A stretch of DNA of 64,000 bases from Pyrenophora tritici-repentis (GCF_003171515.1 NC_089394.1:1116001-1180000), one strand, 5' to 3'; counted from the first letter of the stretch, positions 29,089-41,873 are shown. Notes: generated by a model not told the origin, from the sequence alone. Translations and numbers: made by a program.

Positions 29089-30086
29089 CTTCACCAAAAG
29101 TCACTAATAGTTTCGTAAGTTGTGGGGAGAGCCTTTACGGATTTATGGATAATTGCGGAGCGAGACAGGAAGCTTTCAGAGAGGGCGAGAGACTGAGGCA
29201 AGCGGCGGAATAATAACCTGGAAGCCTGAGTCACCATATGACTAGCGTCTGCAAACAGAGCCCCATAGCTGTAATACCATCTCATTTGAGCCACAAAAGA
29301 CACGAACTACAGAGCCTTGCGACATAACTCCAGTCATACCTACTTGGCAGCCGTGAGACCTGACTCAAGTCATGATTGTCTTCCAGCGCCAACACAGCGC
29401 GCGGCCAGAAAAAAACGTGTATGGTCGCCAGCTTTTCTCCTTCTCGAGTTGTCCCTTGCGCCCAAAAATCAGGAGTCTGTGATGAGAGATCGCAACCTCA
29501 GCCTTGTTACCGCATGACGCGTTGAACGCTTGTTTGCCAAGATGGCAAATCAATGTTTCGGGCTATATAGCTGCACTCACTGTTCACCGGTAGAGACGGC
29601 TAGCTATTGCACGAACCAGATCGTTGCGAAGGATGAGGTTGTCAGCAATGGCTTGCATGGTGGCGTTATTGGATCGATACAGCGGTTAAAAACACAGCAA
29701 ATCAGATTTACCTATACAGGAACAATGCGTCTGAGCCTCCATAAGCACCTAATCTGCCTTCTGAACCCTGTAAAGCTGAATTTGTTCCCGTCGCGAGGAG
29801 CGTCTCGACTTGGCGTTGTAGTAAGTATCAACGACATTTGTGTTGACCTGACTGGGGACAGCAAGGCTCCTACTTACTCGGCCCAGACTAGCTTGTCAGA
29901 AAACCTGTTGCTGCGCGTTCTCTTTCAATTCGGCAAGCTCTCTTTGCTCCTGTCTACCACCTCAGACAAGAGAAGAGCTCAAATGTTTCGCTTTCTCGGC
30001 CCATTGATTCCTTGGAACGAAGATCATTGGGCGTTTAGCAGGAGATTAGCGTATATGGCGTGGAACATCTATCAACATTCGCCTTG
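29089..30086. other. Intergenic, no gene supported
   Basis: This is the 5' region of the MFS gene and the 3' region of the small gene ending at 30087. The plus-strand open frame 29530-30102 has no recognisable domain and overlaps the small gene antisense, so I do not call it. Confidence 0.4.
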
Positions 30087-30315
30087 TCAACTTGCAAGAT
30101 AGACTTCATGTGGCAACGCTAACGTCTGTTCTTTTGTCAAGAGCCCTTTCACATAGAAGTCGTAGACGAACCATCGTTTCAACGGCTTATCTGAATCGAA
30201 GTCGCCGGGGACATGGGGATGATGATATCCTGGTAAACTCGGCTCATCTCGCATTTTTCTTTTGGGCTGATACTGACAAAAGTCGTCGCCTAGGGTGTGA
30301 AGACGCTTCTGATTA

Positions 30316-30471
30316 TGTAACGGTTTGGGTCCTGCCAAAACATATTCTGGTACAAGTTGGGTACTACTCTCGCTACCACACTTCGTACATCCCACAATCA
30401 TATATATAGGTGCCCACATTCGTAGCTACACCAACAATGCAACCCCACTCTTCCTCAATCCTACCGTTACA
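30316..30471 (+). repeat. Copia 5' LTR (156 bp)
   Basis: TG...CA repeat. It differs from 35457-35612 at about two positions (AAAACA/AAGACA and CACATTC/CACCTTC). Confidence 0.95.
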
Positions 30472-30485
30472 GTTATGAGCCCGGC
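30472..30485 (+). other. Copia primer-binding site, half-tRNA iMet type
   Basis: The bases directly after the LTR, GTTATGAGCCCGGC, are complementary to the anticodon stem-loop of initiator tRNA-Met (GGGCTCATAAC, with CAT anticodon). Copia and Ty5-type elements prime from such an internal tRNA fragment. Confidence 0.75.
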
Positions 30486-30604
30486 TTGCCGTTAATTGAC
30501 TGCATTCACATCCCGCTTTAGTTAAGACTTACTGTTATAATCGGTCTAACAGTAGACGTCTATCTTAACGACAGCAGTTATTATTAGCTATTACTATAGC
30601 TACA

Positions 30605-33600
30605 ATGAATAGTGATCTTCTAATTACGAAGACGACGGTGATTCTCGATCAACCGTCAGATTGGCAGAAGTGGATCTTCCTGCGCAAAGATAGCGCGCAG
30701 CGGAACGATCTATAGGCGTACGTTAATCCTAAAGTTACGACAGAAATAGTACTTAAGCTCAAAGATGAGAAGCCCGCAAAGAAGGAAGCAGGTGCTTTCT
30801 ACGGACGGGAGCGACAGGTCGGCATAGTTTACGACCTCGAGCATCTCGATGAGCACGAATACCGGAAGTACTCAGCTTAGTACACTAGTTACTAGAAGGA
30901 ACTAACAAAGTTCGAAAAGAAAGAACTTGCTTTAAGGCAGTTTAACAGCGAGATCGCGACAACGATCTTAAAGCGTTGGCTATATTAGATTATGAATCTA
31001 GATACGCCGCACGCACGATTGAGGAAACTAAAGAACTAGCTCTGTCTATCGACAGCAGAGCGAGAGACTCAGCTACTCTCGTAATATATAGCGCTTCGCA
31101 AGATGCCAAAGCGCGCTAATATCGAATCCTGGCTCGACAGCTAGGAGGAGCTCCTTGAGCTCATAGCCGCGGCTAAGATAGCAGAAGTAAAGGGTACAAG
31201 GGCACAGCGGGACTTTCTCGACTTAGTACAATCGACTAATAATTCATAGGCTACATCACAAAGGATTAGTATGATCACAAAGCAAGAGGAAGGAGAGTCC
31301 TTCTTACTAGCAGTTAATCTTGTGGGGCGATTTCGACTGTACTATTGTTAAATAAAACTAGTAGCTTTAACGCTAGGAACCTTTGCGGCGTTAGGCGACC
31401 CACAGGAAGTATCCTAACAATCTCAGATATCCTAGGATACTAATAAGTTTCGAAAGATTAACTGCCTATGTAGAGAGAAGCATCGCTTTATTAATTGTCC
31501 GTACGTCAACTCAGCAAAGCGTAGCTCTAGATAGAAGGCGGATTTAGATATAAAGAAGAAATTCGATACCATCCGAAGCAGAGGCGAAGGCAGCAGAATC
31601 TCAGCCGTTTTGAGATTAGTAGAAGCAAGGTTAGCAGAATAAGCCTCAGTCAGCTGCCTTTAACGATAGAAGCACGAAGAGTGGTCAGAGCTCAAATGCA
31701 TATCTCTAAGTAGAGGCTACTTAGCAGCCTTTATCGCTACTAACGCGATAGATACTCGACCTAGGATCGAACCTACACGTGTCTAATTATCGAAATTCGA
31801 CTTGGCGCAAGCTTGCAGATGCCAACGCCCATAATAAGATCTTGGCTGGAGGTCAGCGTATTCCGATTAAGGAATAGGGTGAGGTTGAGATCATAATTAA
31901 CACGCCGCACGGAACATCTCCAATTAAGCTTACTTAGGTAGCGTATATCCCGAGCTTCTTTACCTCTCTTGTCGCTCTCTCACGATGCCGTACGATGGGA
32001 ATTAAGTTCGACTTAGGTCGAGACTGCCTATACCAGAAGTCGCCAAAGAACGTCGTGTGTAAGCTTAGTCCCGAAGGAGGGCATTGGCTGATAGATTTGG
32101 ACGAAAATGAGAGACCGCATGTAGAAGACCTGCGGTCTACGACTGTGGCAGAGTCTACTAGTGTAGCAAAGTCTGTTAATGCAGCAGAAAAGAGAAGGAT
32201 TTAAGCGGTGAAACTATTATACGCTGATCGACGACCGCTTAAGCTAACGGCGGAGGAAGCCTATAAGATTTGGGGCCACCCGAGCGCTAAGGTTATCTTA
32301 AAGCTCGAGCAGGGTGTCGATAGTGTAAAGATTAAAGAAGGCACAATAGCGCTAACTTAGGAGACCTGTACGACATATATTAAAGCAAAGCTTTATAAGT
32401 TTAAGAGCAGAAGGCCTCCGCGAGAACTAGCCACCCGACTATTCGAAAGATTAGCTATCGATCTTGTACAGCTGCGTAAGACAGGCGAGCGCTGCTATAA
32501 CGGTGACGTTTGGCTATTACATGCGGTGTGCCAGAATTGCAAGCTCCACCTAGCCGCATGCCTACTAAACAAGTTAGCACTAATGCTCTTAACGACAATT
32601 AAACGCTTGCTAGCACAAATTGAGACTCAATATAGTGTCAAGGTCCGCGCAATAAAGATCGACAGCGAGCGAGGATACAGCTTGCTACACCAGCTCTTTC
32701 TTAACCGAGGTATTAAGATTAAAACAAGAGCTCCGTACACGGAGGAGCAGAACAGCCTTATTAAGCGCGCTAGCTCGACAATAATCGCCCGAGCTCGCGC
32801 AATCCGAATTGGATCCGGTCTGCCCAAGGAGCTGGCCAACGAGTGCGCCATAACCGTAGTATATCTGCTTAATCGAATACTAGTCGAGTCTCTTAGCTAG
32901 AAGACGCCTTACGAAGTCGCAGGTGGACACAAGCCTTTGATGGCTTACCTAAGCAAGATAGGCGCACAGGCGTACTACCTTAACAACAAGCTAAAGCGTA
33001 GTGACAAGATAGAGTCTTGAGCGCTCATTAGTTATTTAGTTGGATACGATTCCACCAACATTTTTAGGATATAGCTCCTAGAGTCACACACTGTTATCCG
33101 CACCCGAGACGTCGTGTTTCGTTCGAATACGAGATACGACGGCAGCACAGTCTACGCAGATTTGAGGGTGGCACGTACAGTAAAGACAGTACTTAATATT
33201 GCCGACTACGAAGGCGAGGTAGAGGAACTAGAGATTAGCGAGCTTCTAGAGCTCGCTGCTCCGCTTAATTCGCAGGGCACTAAGATGCTAGAAGAGGATA
33301 AAGCACATAATCAGTTAATAGAAGAGCTATTACAGCAGTTAGCAAAAGGGGAACAGAGCAAACTAGTAAGATCGATTAACCTAGGAGGATCACTAGTCTC
33401 GCCTAATACAATAGGAAGGAGAAGTAGGGACGCGAGTATTGAAGAAGAGATCAGCTTGCCAAAGGGCTACGAGCTAGTGCAAGGGGATTAAGAGGCGCCG
33501 AATTGTCGCGAGAACAATGCGCCAAAGCGAACAGATCCTGCAATCACTTTAGATAACATTGTTGCCAGTAAACGTACTAGAGGCAGCGCTTATGCGGCGT

Positions 33601-35370
33601 ATCTCTCCACTTTCGCAGTAACGTATCTGTCGACCTTTGCCTCAGCAATTAATCCAGTTAAAGTACGAGAGCTTCACGAGCCTAAGAAGGTTCGCCTCTA
33701 TCGAGATTACCTGCCACCTCCACTAAAGCGTTAGTTAAATCTCGAAAGCTATCCGTTTGGCAACCGCTTCAAGCTTGCAGCACAAGCTGAAATAGACGAT
33801 ATAATGAGAAAGGGCTGTTTCAAGCTAGAAGCTCACGAAGAAGGCGTCGCCGAGGGTGAGATACTGCCGCTAATGTGGGTGTTTACCTACAAATTCGATG
33901 AAGACGGCTACCTCACGAAGTTCAAGGCGCGCCTAGTCGTAAGAGGAGACTTACAACAGATATACAAGGACACGTATGCGGCTACGCTAGCAGCTCAGAT
34001 CTTCCGATTCCTTATTACTCTAATGGCTGCCTTTGGCCTAAAAGCCTTCTAGTATAATGTGCTAAATGCGTTTCTAAACGCAAAAGTTGACCGTAAGATC
34101 TACGTACAGTCACTAGAGGGCTACATTAATCAGTTTGGTCCGCTACTACGGTTGTGGCGAGCCTTGTATAGTCTAAAAGAGGCGCCGCTGTTATAGTACA
34201 ACGATCTCTGCACTTCACTGCAGAAGATAGGACTTAAGCTAGTGCTAGGCATCCTATGTTTATTTACAAACGAAAAGCTTATTGTCTTCTTCTACGTTGA
34301 CGATATTGTGGTTCTAGTTCGACTAGAAGATCTCGCAGCTCATGAAGAGTTTGAGCGTGCACTTAAGGATCGATACGAGATACGTTGCTTAGGTAAGCTT
34401 AGCTGGTTCCTAGGCATCCGCGTCGTACACGATGAAGAGCAAGGGAAAGTTTGGCTATTACAGGACTCTTTTATCGACAAGGTCGCTGCCAACTTCAAAC
34501 TGCAGAAGAAATCTAGACGATACCTAGCAACTCCGCTGAATGAGGGGCTAGGCCTAAGTAATGAAGAACCGAACGCCGAGCGTACGAAGGAGTTTCAGAG
34601 TCTTACTAGCTTACTAGCATTTATCTTATGTATTACCAGACTAGACGTTGCGAAAGCGCACTTAGTGCTAGCACAGCATCTTCAGAATCTAAGCTAGAAG
34701 CACCTCGCTGCCGCAAAGCACGTTTAGGAGTACCTGATTGGTACTCAGTACTACGCTATCTGCGCTACAGCACTTCGAACCGAGATTGCGTCGTATATCA
34801 CAGAGGGTAAAGCAAATAAGGTAGGAGTAGAACCGTTGTTCTTTGGTGCCTCTAATGCTGCCTTTGCTAACAATCTCGAGATGCGTAGAAGCTCGCATAG
34901 CTTTATATTTAAGCTATACGGGATGCTAATTAACTAGAAGGCTACAGTGCAACGCTTAGTCACAAAGTTAACTACCGAAGCAGAGCTGATAGCTCTATCT
35001 ATTGTAGGGGCTGAGATAGAATGGTGGCAACGCGCATTTAAGAACGTTAAGTTTAAGCTCGAGTTTACGCCACAGCTCTTGTGTGATAACACAGCCACGG
35101 TTAGTATCGTTACTAAGAGAGAAGATCGGCTTCAGACAAAGCTTCGTCATGTGGATACTCATCAGATGTGGCTCCGCCAGGAAGTCGAGCAGAAGCGAAT
35201 ACAGGTCAATTGGGTGCCTACAGATTAGATGCCCGCAGACGGTTTGACCAAGGTACTACCTCGTCAAAAGCATGAGAGTTTTGTCAAGCAATTAGGACTT
35301 GAAGATATCCGGAGTATCATTACTCTAAAAGAAAAAGAGGAAGCAGAGAAGGGAGTTCAGCTTTCAGCGT
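30605..35370 (+). pseudogene. Copia Gag-Pol remnant
   Basis: Gag starts at ATG 30605 (MNSDLLITKT). A CCHC-like zinc knuckle region follows near 31455-31510. The pieces in order are a GAG-pre-integrase segment (31995-32204), integrase core (32526-32900), linker (33114-33491), RT start (33804-34052, WVFTYKFDEDGYLTKFKAR), RT catalytic FFYVDDIVVL (34242-34697) and RNase H end (34947-35228, DNTATVSIV and LRHVDTHQMWLRQ). The segments are separated mainly by TAG codons, with hardly any frameshifts. It is not able to make a polyprotein. Confidence 0.9.
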
Positions 35371-35456
35371 GGAACTAGAGTATTTTTTTTATTTCCGTCA
35401 TTTTCACATCTCTATTCATGGTCAGCTACTTGCTGAGAGCCGTATCTGAGAGGGTG

Positions 35457-35612
35457 TGTAACGGTTTGGGTCCTGCCAAGACATATTCTGGTACAAGTTG
35501 GGTACTACTCTCGCTACCACACTTCGTACATCCCACAATCATATATATAGGTGCCCACCTTCGTAGCTACACCAACAATGCAACCCCACTCTTCCTCAAT
35601 CCTACCGTTACA
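35457..35612 (+). repeat. Copia 3' LTR (156 bp)
   Basis: Downstream LTR, paired with 30316-30471 and followed directly by the GATTA TSD. Confidence 0.95.
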
Positions 35613-35696
35613 GATTAGAACCAGGAATGTAATGTCGGTTATGCAGACTCAAAGTAACACGCGATGTGCATCGTCGAGACTACTCCTACGAGGCAT

Positions 35697-36410
35697 CGTC
35701 CTCGTGAAATGATGGATGTTTATATGGTCGGTGCAGACAGTTTTTTGCTTTGCGTGAGCGGCGGTAATGCCTTCTTTAGTACTAGGCAACATCGGCGGAC
35801 TTGAGGATGAGGTTACGGCGTGATTCTAGACTGATTATAGCATGCTATGAACAGCGCAACGAACGCGTTTAGGACACAGGCTGGCGTTAGATAGGAAAGT
35901 AGCTGAAAGATGTTCTACAGCGGTGGCAATCGCTTTGTCTTGGCCGCCCGGGTGCTTTATTACACTTCTACCTGCACCTAGGTGTAAATACTGGCCAGTG
36001 TGGGTAAGCGTTCAATGGACGTGTCCGGCGACTACAGTGGCTTTTTTCACACTGGTATGTCTAGTGTTTTATGACACCCAGGTGCCTGGGTGACATGAAA
36101 TACGTGACACCCTAGCACACAGAAGTTACCGTAGCTGCTAGATATATCTATTGGGCATAGTATACTAGTGTTTGTCTATACTGCCGCTGTTAATTATTTG
36201 TACCTAGGTGCTTCTACAGCACGAGGTATTCTGTAGCATATTCTCAAAAACACAGTGTAGAACATGAGAACATACAAGTTATAATGGTCATCAATGCACT
36301 CACTCATACTATAGACTTTTTAACATCGTAGAACCGGAAAGAATGAAGGAAACAACACCGTAGACATGCAAATGCTTCCACCGCCCTCCCCCTCGTACCG
36401 TTCCACCCAC
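35697..36410. other. Intergenic between Copia-hit gene and RRP5
   Basis: The region contains a diverged family C repeat (35975-36084) and further CACCTAGGTG-like palindromic bits near 36080-36210. It marks the edge between the transposon-rich part and the housekeeping block. No gene was seen. Confidence 0.5.
35975..36084. repeat. MITE family C, copy 4
   Basis: It shares GGTAAGCGTTCAATGG, the GTGTCCGGCGACTACAGTGG core and ACACTGGTATGTC with the copies at 238 and 1309. Its ends are CACCTAGGTG and CACCCAGGTG. Confidence 0.55.
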
Positions 36411-39400
36411 TTACTCCTCATCAGCCTTCTTCTCTCTCCACTGCTCCTCAAGCGTCTTGACCCTCTCAACACCCTTCTTGTTACCCACACCGTTCTCCCA
36501 CTCAGCCCATTTCTTGAAAACACTGCGAACCCTCGATGACTTGCCCACTTTGGTCATCCTCTCAAACAAATCCCGTACCTTGTCCTCATCGCCGTGGCTC
36601 TGCTCCAGCATCAGATACATGTCCCAGACGTCACCTTTCTTGGCGAATGTGTCGATCAAGCCTTCGAAGATGGTGCGGCCACGCTCCGCGTCGCCATTGG
36701 GAGACTTGAACTCTAATGCGGCGAATTTTTGGGTGAGGTAGCGGTGTTGATTTGATGCAACAGATTGTGTGGCGCGTTGGAGGAGAGCGCGGGCTCGAGA
36801 TGCGGAGGGAGGTTGCAGGACGTCCATGAGGAAGGCTGCGTAAGAAAGCCAGAACTTAGGGTCTTGTGTGAAGGACTTGTTCTTCATCATGGATTGGTAG
36901 AGGCTATCCGCTTTCTGAATAGCTGTTAGCTTCCTTGTTATACTCATGTGTCAATAGAACTTACGTCGAGCTTTCCCGATGAGATGTAAATTTTGATCGT
37001 TCGCTCATGCATCTCGCGCGAATCGTTGTTCTGGCATGCTTCCTTCAAGACCGCTTCGATAGTGTCGTCACTAGCGAAGTCGTTTTCCAGATGCAGCAAT
37101 GCGGTCCAAACATCAAGCTTCTCCTTTTCTTCTCTCGGGTTGATAGTTGCCAGTGCGCGACGAGCAATTTGGCGCGCCTTCTCGACCTCGTTGAGTTCGC
37201 GTTGGAACACCATGTACCGCACCCACATTTCGGCGCTGTTTGGCTGGCCAAGTAGCAAGCGCTCGTAGTCGGCGACTGACTGAGGGCCATAGGCATCGAG
37301 ATCGCCAGTGCGGTCCTCTTTTATAGACGCCTTCTTGCTCTTCTTCTTCTTTTTCGGGGTATCATTTTCAGAGTCTGAATCGGCCGCGTGCTTCTGTTGG
37401 TCAGCGTCGAGAGTTGCACCTGTCCAGTCAAAGCCAGATGTGCTGAGGCCTTGCGCAGGCGTCTGTATGTCCTCATCGTCAGAATCATCTTCAGCTTCGT
37501 CTGCATCTGCAAGCTCAACATCGTTGTCACTCTCAGCACTCTTGACGCTCCTCATGTCGACATCTTCGTCAAGCTCGATACCGCCGTCGGAATCAGACTC
37601 TTCAGCAAGCTCGTCTTCCGAAGCATCCTCCATGTCTTCGTCTTCTCCATCGCCCTTAATTTGCGAGTACTTCAGAGTGAAACTAATCTTCCTCTGCTTC
37701 GGCTCGATCTTCACAATCTTGGCTTTGACAACGTCGTCCTTCTTGTACATATCCTTAATCTTATCCTTGTCAACAGCATTGTCTGCCAGTTGCGAAATAT
37801 GGCAAAGTCCGCTGACGTTGCTGGAGTTGTCGACAACAAGGAAAACACCAAAATCCTCGACATGGCGCACCTTCGCAGTAACAATCTGGCCAACCTTCAG
37901 ATCGCTGAACTCCAACGGCTCGGTATAGTTGCCTTGAATCACGGAAGTCTTCAAACTCATCTGAGGGTTGCGTTGATCTTCCTTATTCGAGATGATCTTG
38001 CCAGTGACGAGCTGATCTACATGGAAAGCGGACTTCCAGTCTTTGATGTACTCATCCGAGAGATGGCTGACCCGGACATAGGCTTCAACATGGGGACCGA
38101 GACGCACATATACACCATTACTGGCAACATGCTTGATGAAGCCACGAACGACCTGATGTACCTTGAGCTGGCTCTTGTCCTTGATTTCGGGATCTCTAAC
38201 TGTTAGAGACGAGCTCAGAACTCTGGAAGGTCTAGCTGACAGTCCTAATTTCTTGTTAGGAATGTCGATATCAATGACACATACGCGCAAGACGTCGCCA
38301 ACTTTGAACTTGTTTGGTTTCGCCATGTCGTAATCGTCGGCCAATTGCTCAAGGAAGATGGGCGCTGCAAGCTTCTCGTTGATCTGCACGACTATCGATG
38401 CTTCGTGTATCTTGGTAACACGTGCAGGCAGTATGTAGCCCACCTTGATATCTTGGAGGCTCAACGTCTTGCCAGTCACGGTAGAAACAGCTGTCAGGTC
38501 AAGCTTTCCAGCTGCGATGTCAACCGCCTTTACACGGACTCTGAGGGCGGAACCCACGGGGAAGTTCTCTTCTACATTGGCGAGCTTCTCGAGATCTTCG
38601 GTGAGATCGAAGAAGTCAATACGTCCGCGAACATTGGCCGAGATGTTTACCCAGACGTAACGGTCGGCGATATTGTTCACAAACGCGGTGTGGGACGATC
38701 CGGGTGTTATCTTGTCCAGGCTCAACACGTCCGCTTCCCTCTTGATCTTATCAGTGTTTGCGGTCATCTCGTATACTGGTGTTTTGTGGTTCGACCGGGA
38801 TGTGATTGGAAGGAAGCGGAAGTTGCGCGCGTCATGTCTACCCAGGACCCTAGCTTGAACCTTCTCATTCATCTTGAAGTGTGCCGTGGGGTTCTTCTTG
38901 TCTGGAATGCTATCCCACCCATCAAACAGCTCCGATACAGAAATTCGTCCTTGCACGTTGTCGGCAAGCTCAACATTGAGTTGCGTGCTCTTGACCGTCT
39001 TGATACGAACAGTGGTCAGGGTACCAAACTTGATGTCATCGGTCGTTAGGATCTTGCTGTCCACAGGATCCACTAGCGTTTCTCCTGCCTTCATAGGGGG
39101 GTCGACGGTGTTTGCTGAATCTAACTCTGATTCGGCTTTCATCGATAACCAGAAGAAACCCTTTCCGACATCCACGTGTGTCACTCGGGCGCTTATAGAT
39201 TGGTCTTTGCGGAGGCCGAAGTTGGGTTCAGAGATCATCTCTTCTGGTAATTGCGACTTGAAAAGTACACCACTAATGCCATTTCCAAGCTCAACAAATA
39301 TCTTGTCGGGCAGAATGCCGCGTACAAAGCCATGTACTGTCTCTCCAGCTTGCAGATCTTCGATGCTAATTGCGAGCTTCGATGCCTGGGCATCCTTGCG

Positions 39401-41873
39401 AAGACTGGGCTTGTTGGAGACGGTTGCCGAACGGGTTTTGCCATGCTTTGTCAAAACTACAAGCTCTTCCAAGGTTCCACCTATGCGGATCTTCTTCATG
39501 GTGGAGATGTCTTTCTTCGCCGATCCGTCTGTGAGATGGCCGATGCGAAGGATGCCTTTGACTCCGTTTCCGATATCCAGGGTGGCGCTATCGTCAGACT
39601 TTTCGAGTACAGTGCCCTTCACAATGTCGCTGGGGTTGAGCGCATTGAAAGCAGCTTCCCTGTTGTTGTCGACGGCAGCAGGATCCTTGCAAGACACCAG
39701 AAGTTGGCGTTCCTTCGCATCGACGGATATGATGCGCACTTTCACAACCTGACCGTTTGTGAAGTGGCGTGTAGCGTCGTTAATGAAGGCCTCGCTCATT
39801 TCCGCCGCTGGAAGCCATGCCTTGACATCGCCATAGAAACGTACCGTGGCACCGTTACGACGTACGCTGGTCAAGATACCAGGACCGGTCAATCCTTCGG
39901 AAAGCATCTCGTAGTTGGTCCAGGGCTTGGTATCTGAGTTGACCAATGACTTCTTCAGGGTGAGTTGTATCTGATGTCTAGCGGGCTCAGTGTAGAGTAC
40001 GCGGGCGGTAACAGGCACGCCTTCCCTGAATTTGCGTTCTGGATGTTGTAGACGCACATCTGCCAGATGCGCTTCCGGAACCAGACCAGTGATGCCGTCA
40101 GCAAGGTGAACAAGGACGGCAGCGGCTCCAGTTTTATCGGCAATGAGTTTGTGCACCTTGCCTTTGACGACCTGGCCAGCTTGGATGTCCTCAATACGAA
40201 GGAATGGCTGATCAAGTACCTTTTGCTCCAGGGAAAGCTGGAAGATCCCGTCCAGGGCATTATATCCGATGATACGTGCCTTGTGTGTCGAGTCAAGCTT
40301 GAACTGGCCGGATTCCTCTGATATCACATCGACCTTATCGTCAGAGAGTCGCGAGATATGCGCAAAACCAACAACGTCCTTGATACCGAGATCGAAGAAA
40401 GCACCCTGGGCTGGGGCCACTTTGACGACCTTGGCGCTCTCAACAATGGTGGATATCGGGAGTAGGTCGATCGGAGGTTTGCGCTCCTTCGGCTTACCAG
40501 ACATGCGTGTGGAAAGCGACACAACATGGTCTAGTAGGGATACGCCGACCTTTCTGGGCTCCGAGTTTGGGCATGTGAACAAGATACGTGCTTTGACTTT
40601 GGAGCCGATCTTGTATTTTTGTGAGACGTCGGCGGCCTTCTCAGTTGCACCAGAATGGTAGGCATCAGCGGTCGCATCTATGAGGCCGAGAATCTTGCCT
40701 ACGAGAGTGCTAGATGTGGTATCTGCTACGAGAATGTCAACTGCAGTTCCCGGCAGGAAAACATCGATGGTTGGCGCTTCCGTCAATGTGTTGCCTTTGG
40801 TGATGTTGCCCGCCTTGGTGTGGTCGGCGGAGAGCTTGACGATGCGTCCGTCGGAGTTGATTCCCGTGACCAAGCACATGAAGACGGCGCCCTCTTGAAC
40901 CTTGGCATGCTGTATCTTAGGTCCCAGCTCTCCCTTGGGCAAGAAGCCCTTGAGATTGGCGTCTCCCAAGCCCAAGTCCATGACTAGACCGTGGTCTTCG
41001 TTGCTCACTACCGAAGCCTGGACCATGCTGTTTACAGGTATTTTCCGTTTGGTAAGGCCCTTGTTGACTAGCTTAGGGTCGATAGACAGCTCCAATCGCT
41101 TCCTTGCTCTCGCGTTATCCTCGTTTGTCGCTGTGATGCATGCTCTGATGTACTGCCCTACCGAGAACATGTCCTTCAGGTCCACATCCTCGAAGTCACC
41201 ATCTTCGCTTCCTTCTTTCTTCTCTGCACCCTCGTCCTTGAGGAGCTTTTCTAGCCTCTCGTTGAGCTTGTCGGACACGGCGGTAAGTGGGACATAGCCG
41301 ACCAGGTTGTTCGGAAGCGCAAGTACGAGATCTTGATGGGAGATGTCAATGATCTGGCCAAGTACAATTGTACCAGCTGACAATTTCTGCTATTGTTAGT
41401 ATTCAGGCCATATTGTGTAGAATCTAGCTCACCTTGTAGCTCAGGCCCTTTGCCCTCACAACGTCGTCCTTCTCCCCGCTCTCGTGCGACTTCTTGCTCT
41501 TCTTAGGGAACTTCTTTTTCGACTTGGCCGCAGCCTTCTCATCGTCCTCGGAGCCCATGTCGCTGAATCCATCGTCGCCGCCGCCGCCGGGGCGCTTGAT
41601 TCCCGCCTGCTCGAACAAGACATCCTGGTTTGCCTTGATGGAGATCTGCTTGTGCTCTAGGGGTGTCAAGACGCTGGCGCCTCCTCTGGGAAACGACTTT
41701 TCCTCGTCCTTGAAAACACTGGGCTTGGGCGCAGCGCTCTCAGCCTTTGGCTTTGCTGGTGAAGTCTGCTCGACATCGGACTTGCGTCGCTTCGCTGATC
41801 GGTCGGTCAATGCGCTTTTCGCCTTTTTCGATGGCGTGGCGCCTTGCTCTGCTTTTCGTTTGATTGCGCCCAT
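36411..41873 (-). CDS. RRP5: rRNA biogenesis protein RRP5
   Basis: Rrp5 is a nucleolar protein needed for pre-rRNA cleavage at A0-A3 and for both ribosomal subunits. Three exons: 41433-41873 (start MGAIKRKAEQ), about 36967-41386, and 36411 to about 36930, giving close to 1800 residues, the usual size. The N-terminus is basic and disordered. About a dozen S1 RNA-binding repeats follow, seen as recurring G-x-V/I...GxxG...L patterns such as GQIVTAKVRHVEDFGVFLVVD and SGLCHISQLAD. An acidic patch (DEDIQTPAQG region) precedes C-terminal HAT/TPR-like repeats (DLDAYGPQSVADYERLLLGQP, WVRYMVFQREL). Intron 1 is 41387-41432. The second intron is short, with a donor after KLD, and its exact acceptor is uncertain. 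It is divergently arranged with the WD40 gene. No damage was seen. Confidence 0.95.

Larger units (their letters stand above)
30316..35612 (+). mobile_element. Copia LTR retrotransposon (5297 bp), RIP-like decay
   Basis: The 156-bp LTRs (30316-30471 and 35457-35612) differ at two positions, and the TSD is the 5-bp GATTA (30311-30315 and 35613-35617). The gene order Gag, integrase, RT, RNase H gives the Copia superfamily. The coding part is full of TAG stops where Trp (TGG) or Gln (CAG) is expected, the CpA-to-TpA pattern of repeat-induced point mutation. Confidence 0.95.
30087..35696 (-). pseudogene. Small unknown gene (85 aa) with Copia in its intron
   Basis: Exon 1 is 35661-35696 (MPRRSSLDDAHR). 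Exon 2 is 30087-30308, starting KRLHTLGDDFCQYQ and containing DEPSLPGYHHPHVPGDFDSD and RWFVYDFYVKGLL, ending at a natural stop. With the Copia and one TSD removed, the exons are joined by a normal intron of about 50 bp (donor GTGTTA, end TTCTAATCAG). Copia sits 2 bp before the 3' splice site. The product is not recognised; it is small, charged and without a signal peptide or membrane segment. Whether the 5.3-kb intron is still spliced is unknown. Confidence 0.55.

Noticed and set aside
29530..30102. Plus-strand open frame of 190 codons
   Set aside because: It has no recognisable domain, overlaps the better-supported small gene antisense and lacks a plausible gene structure.
37308..37928. Long plus-strand frames opposite RRP5 (also 38345-39049, 38874-39752, 39251-39937)
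   Set aside because: Antisense shadows of a highly biased coding sequence; Ser-rich translation comes from the acidic stretch on the other strand.
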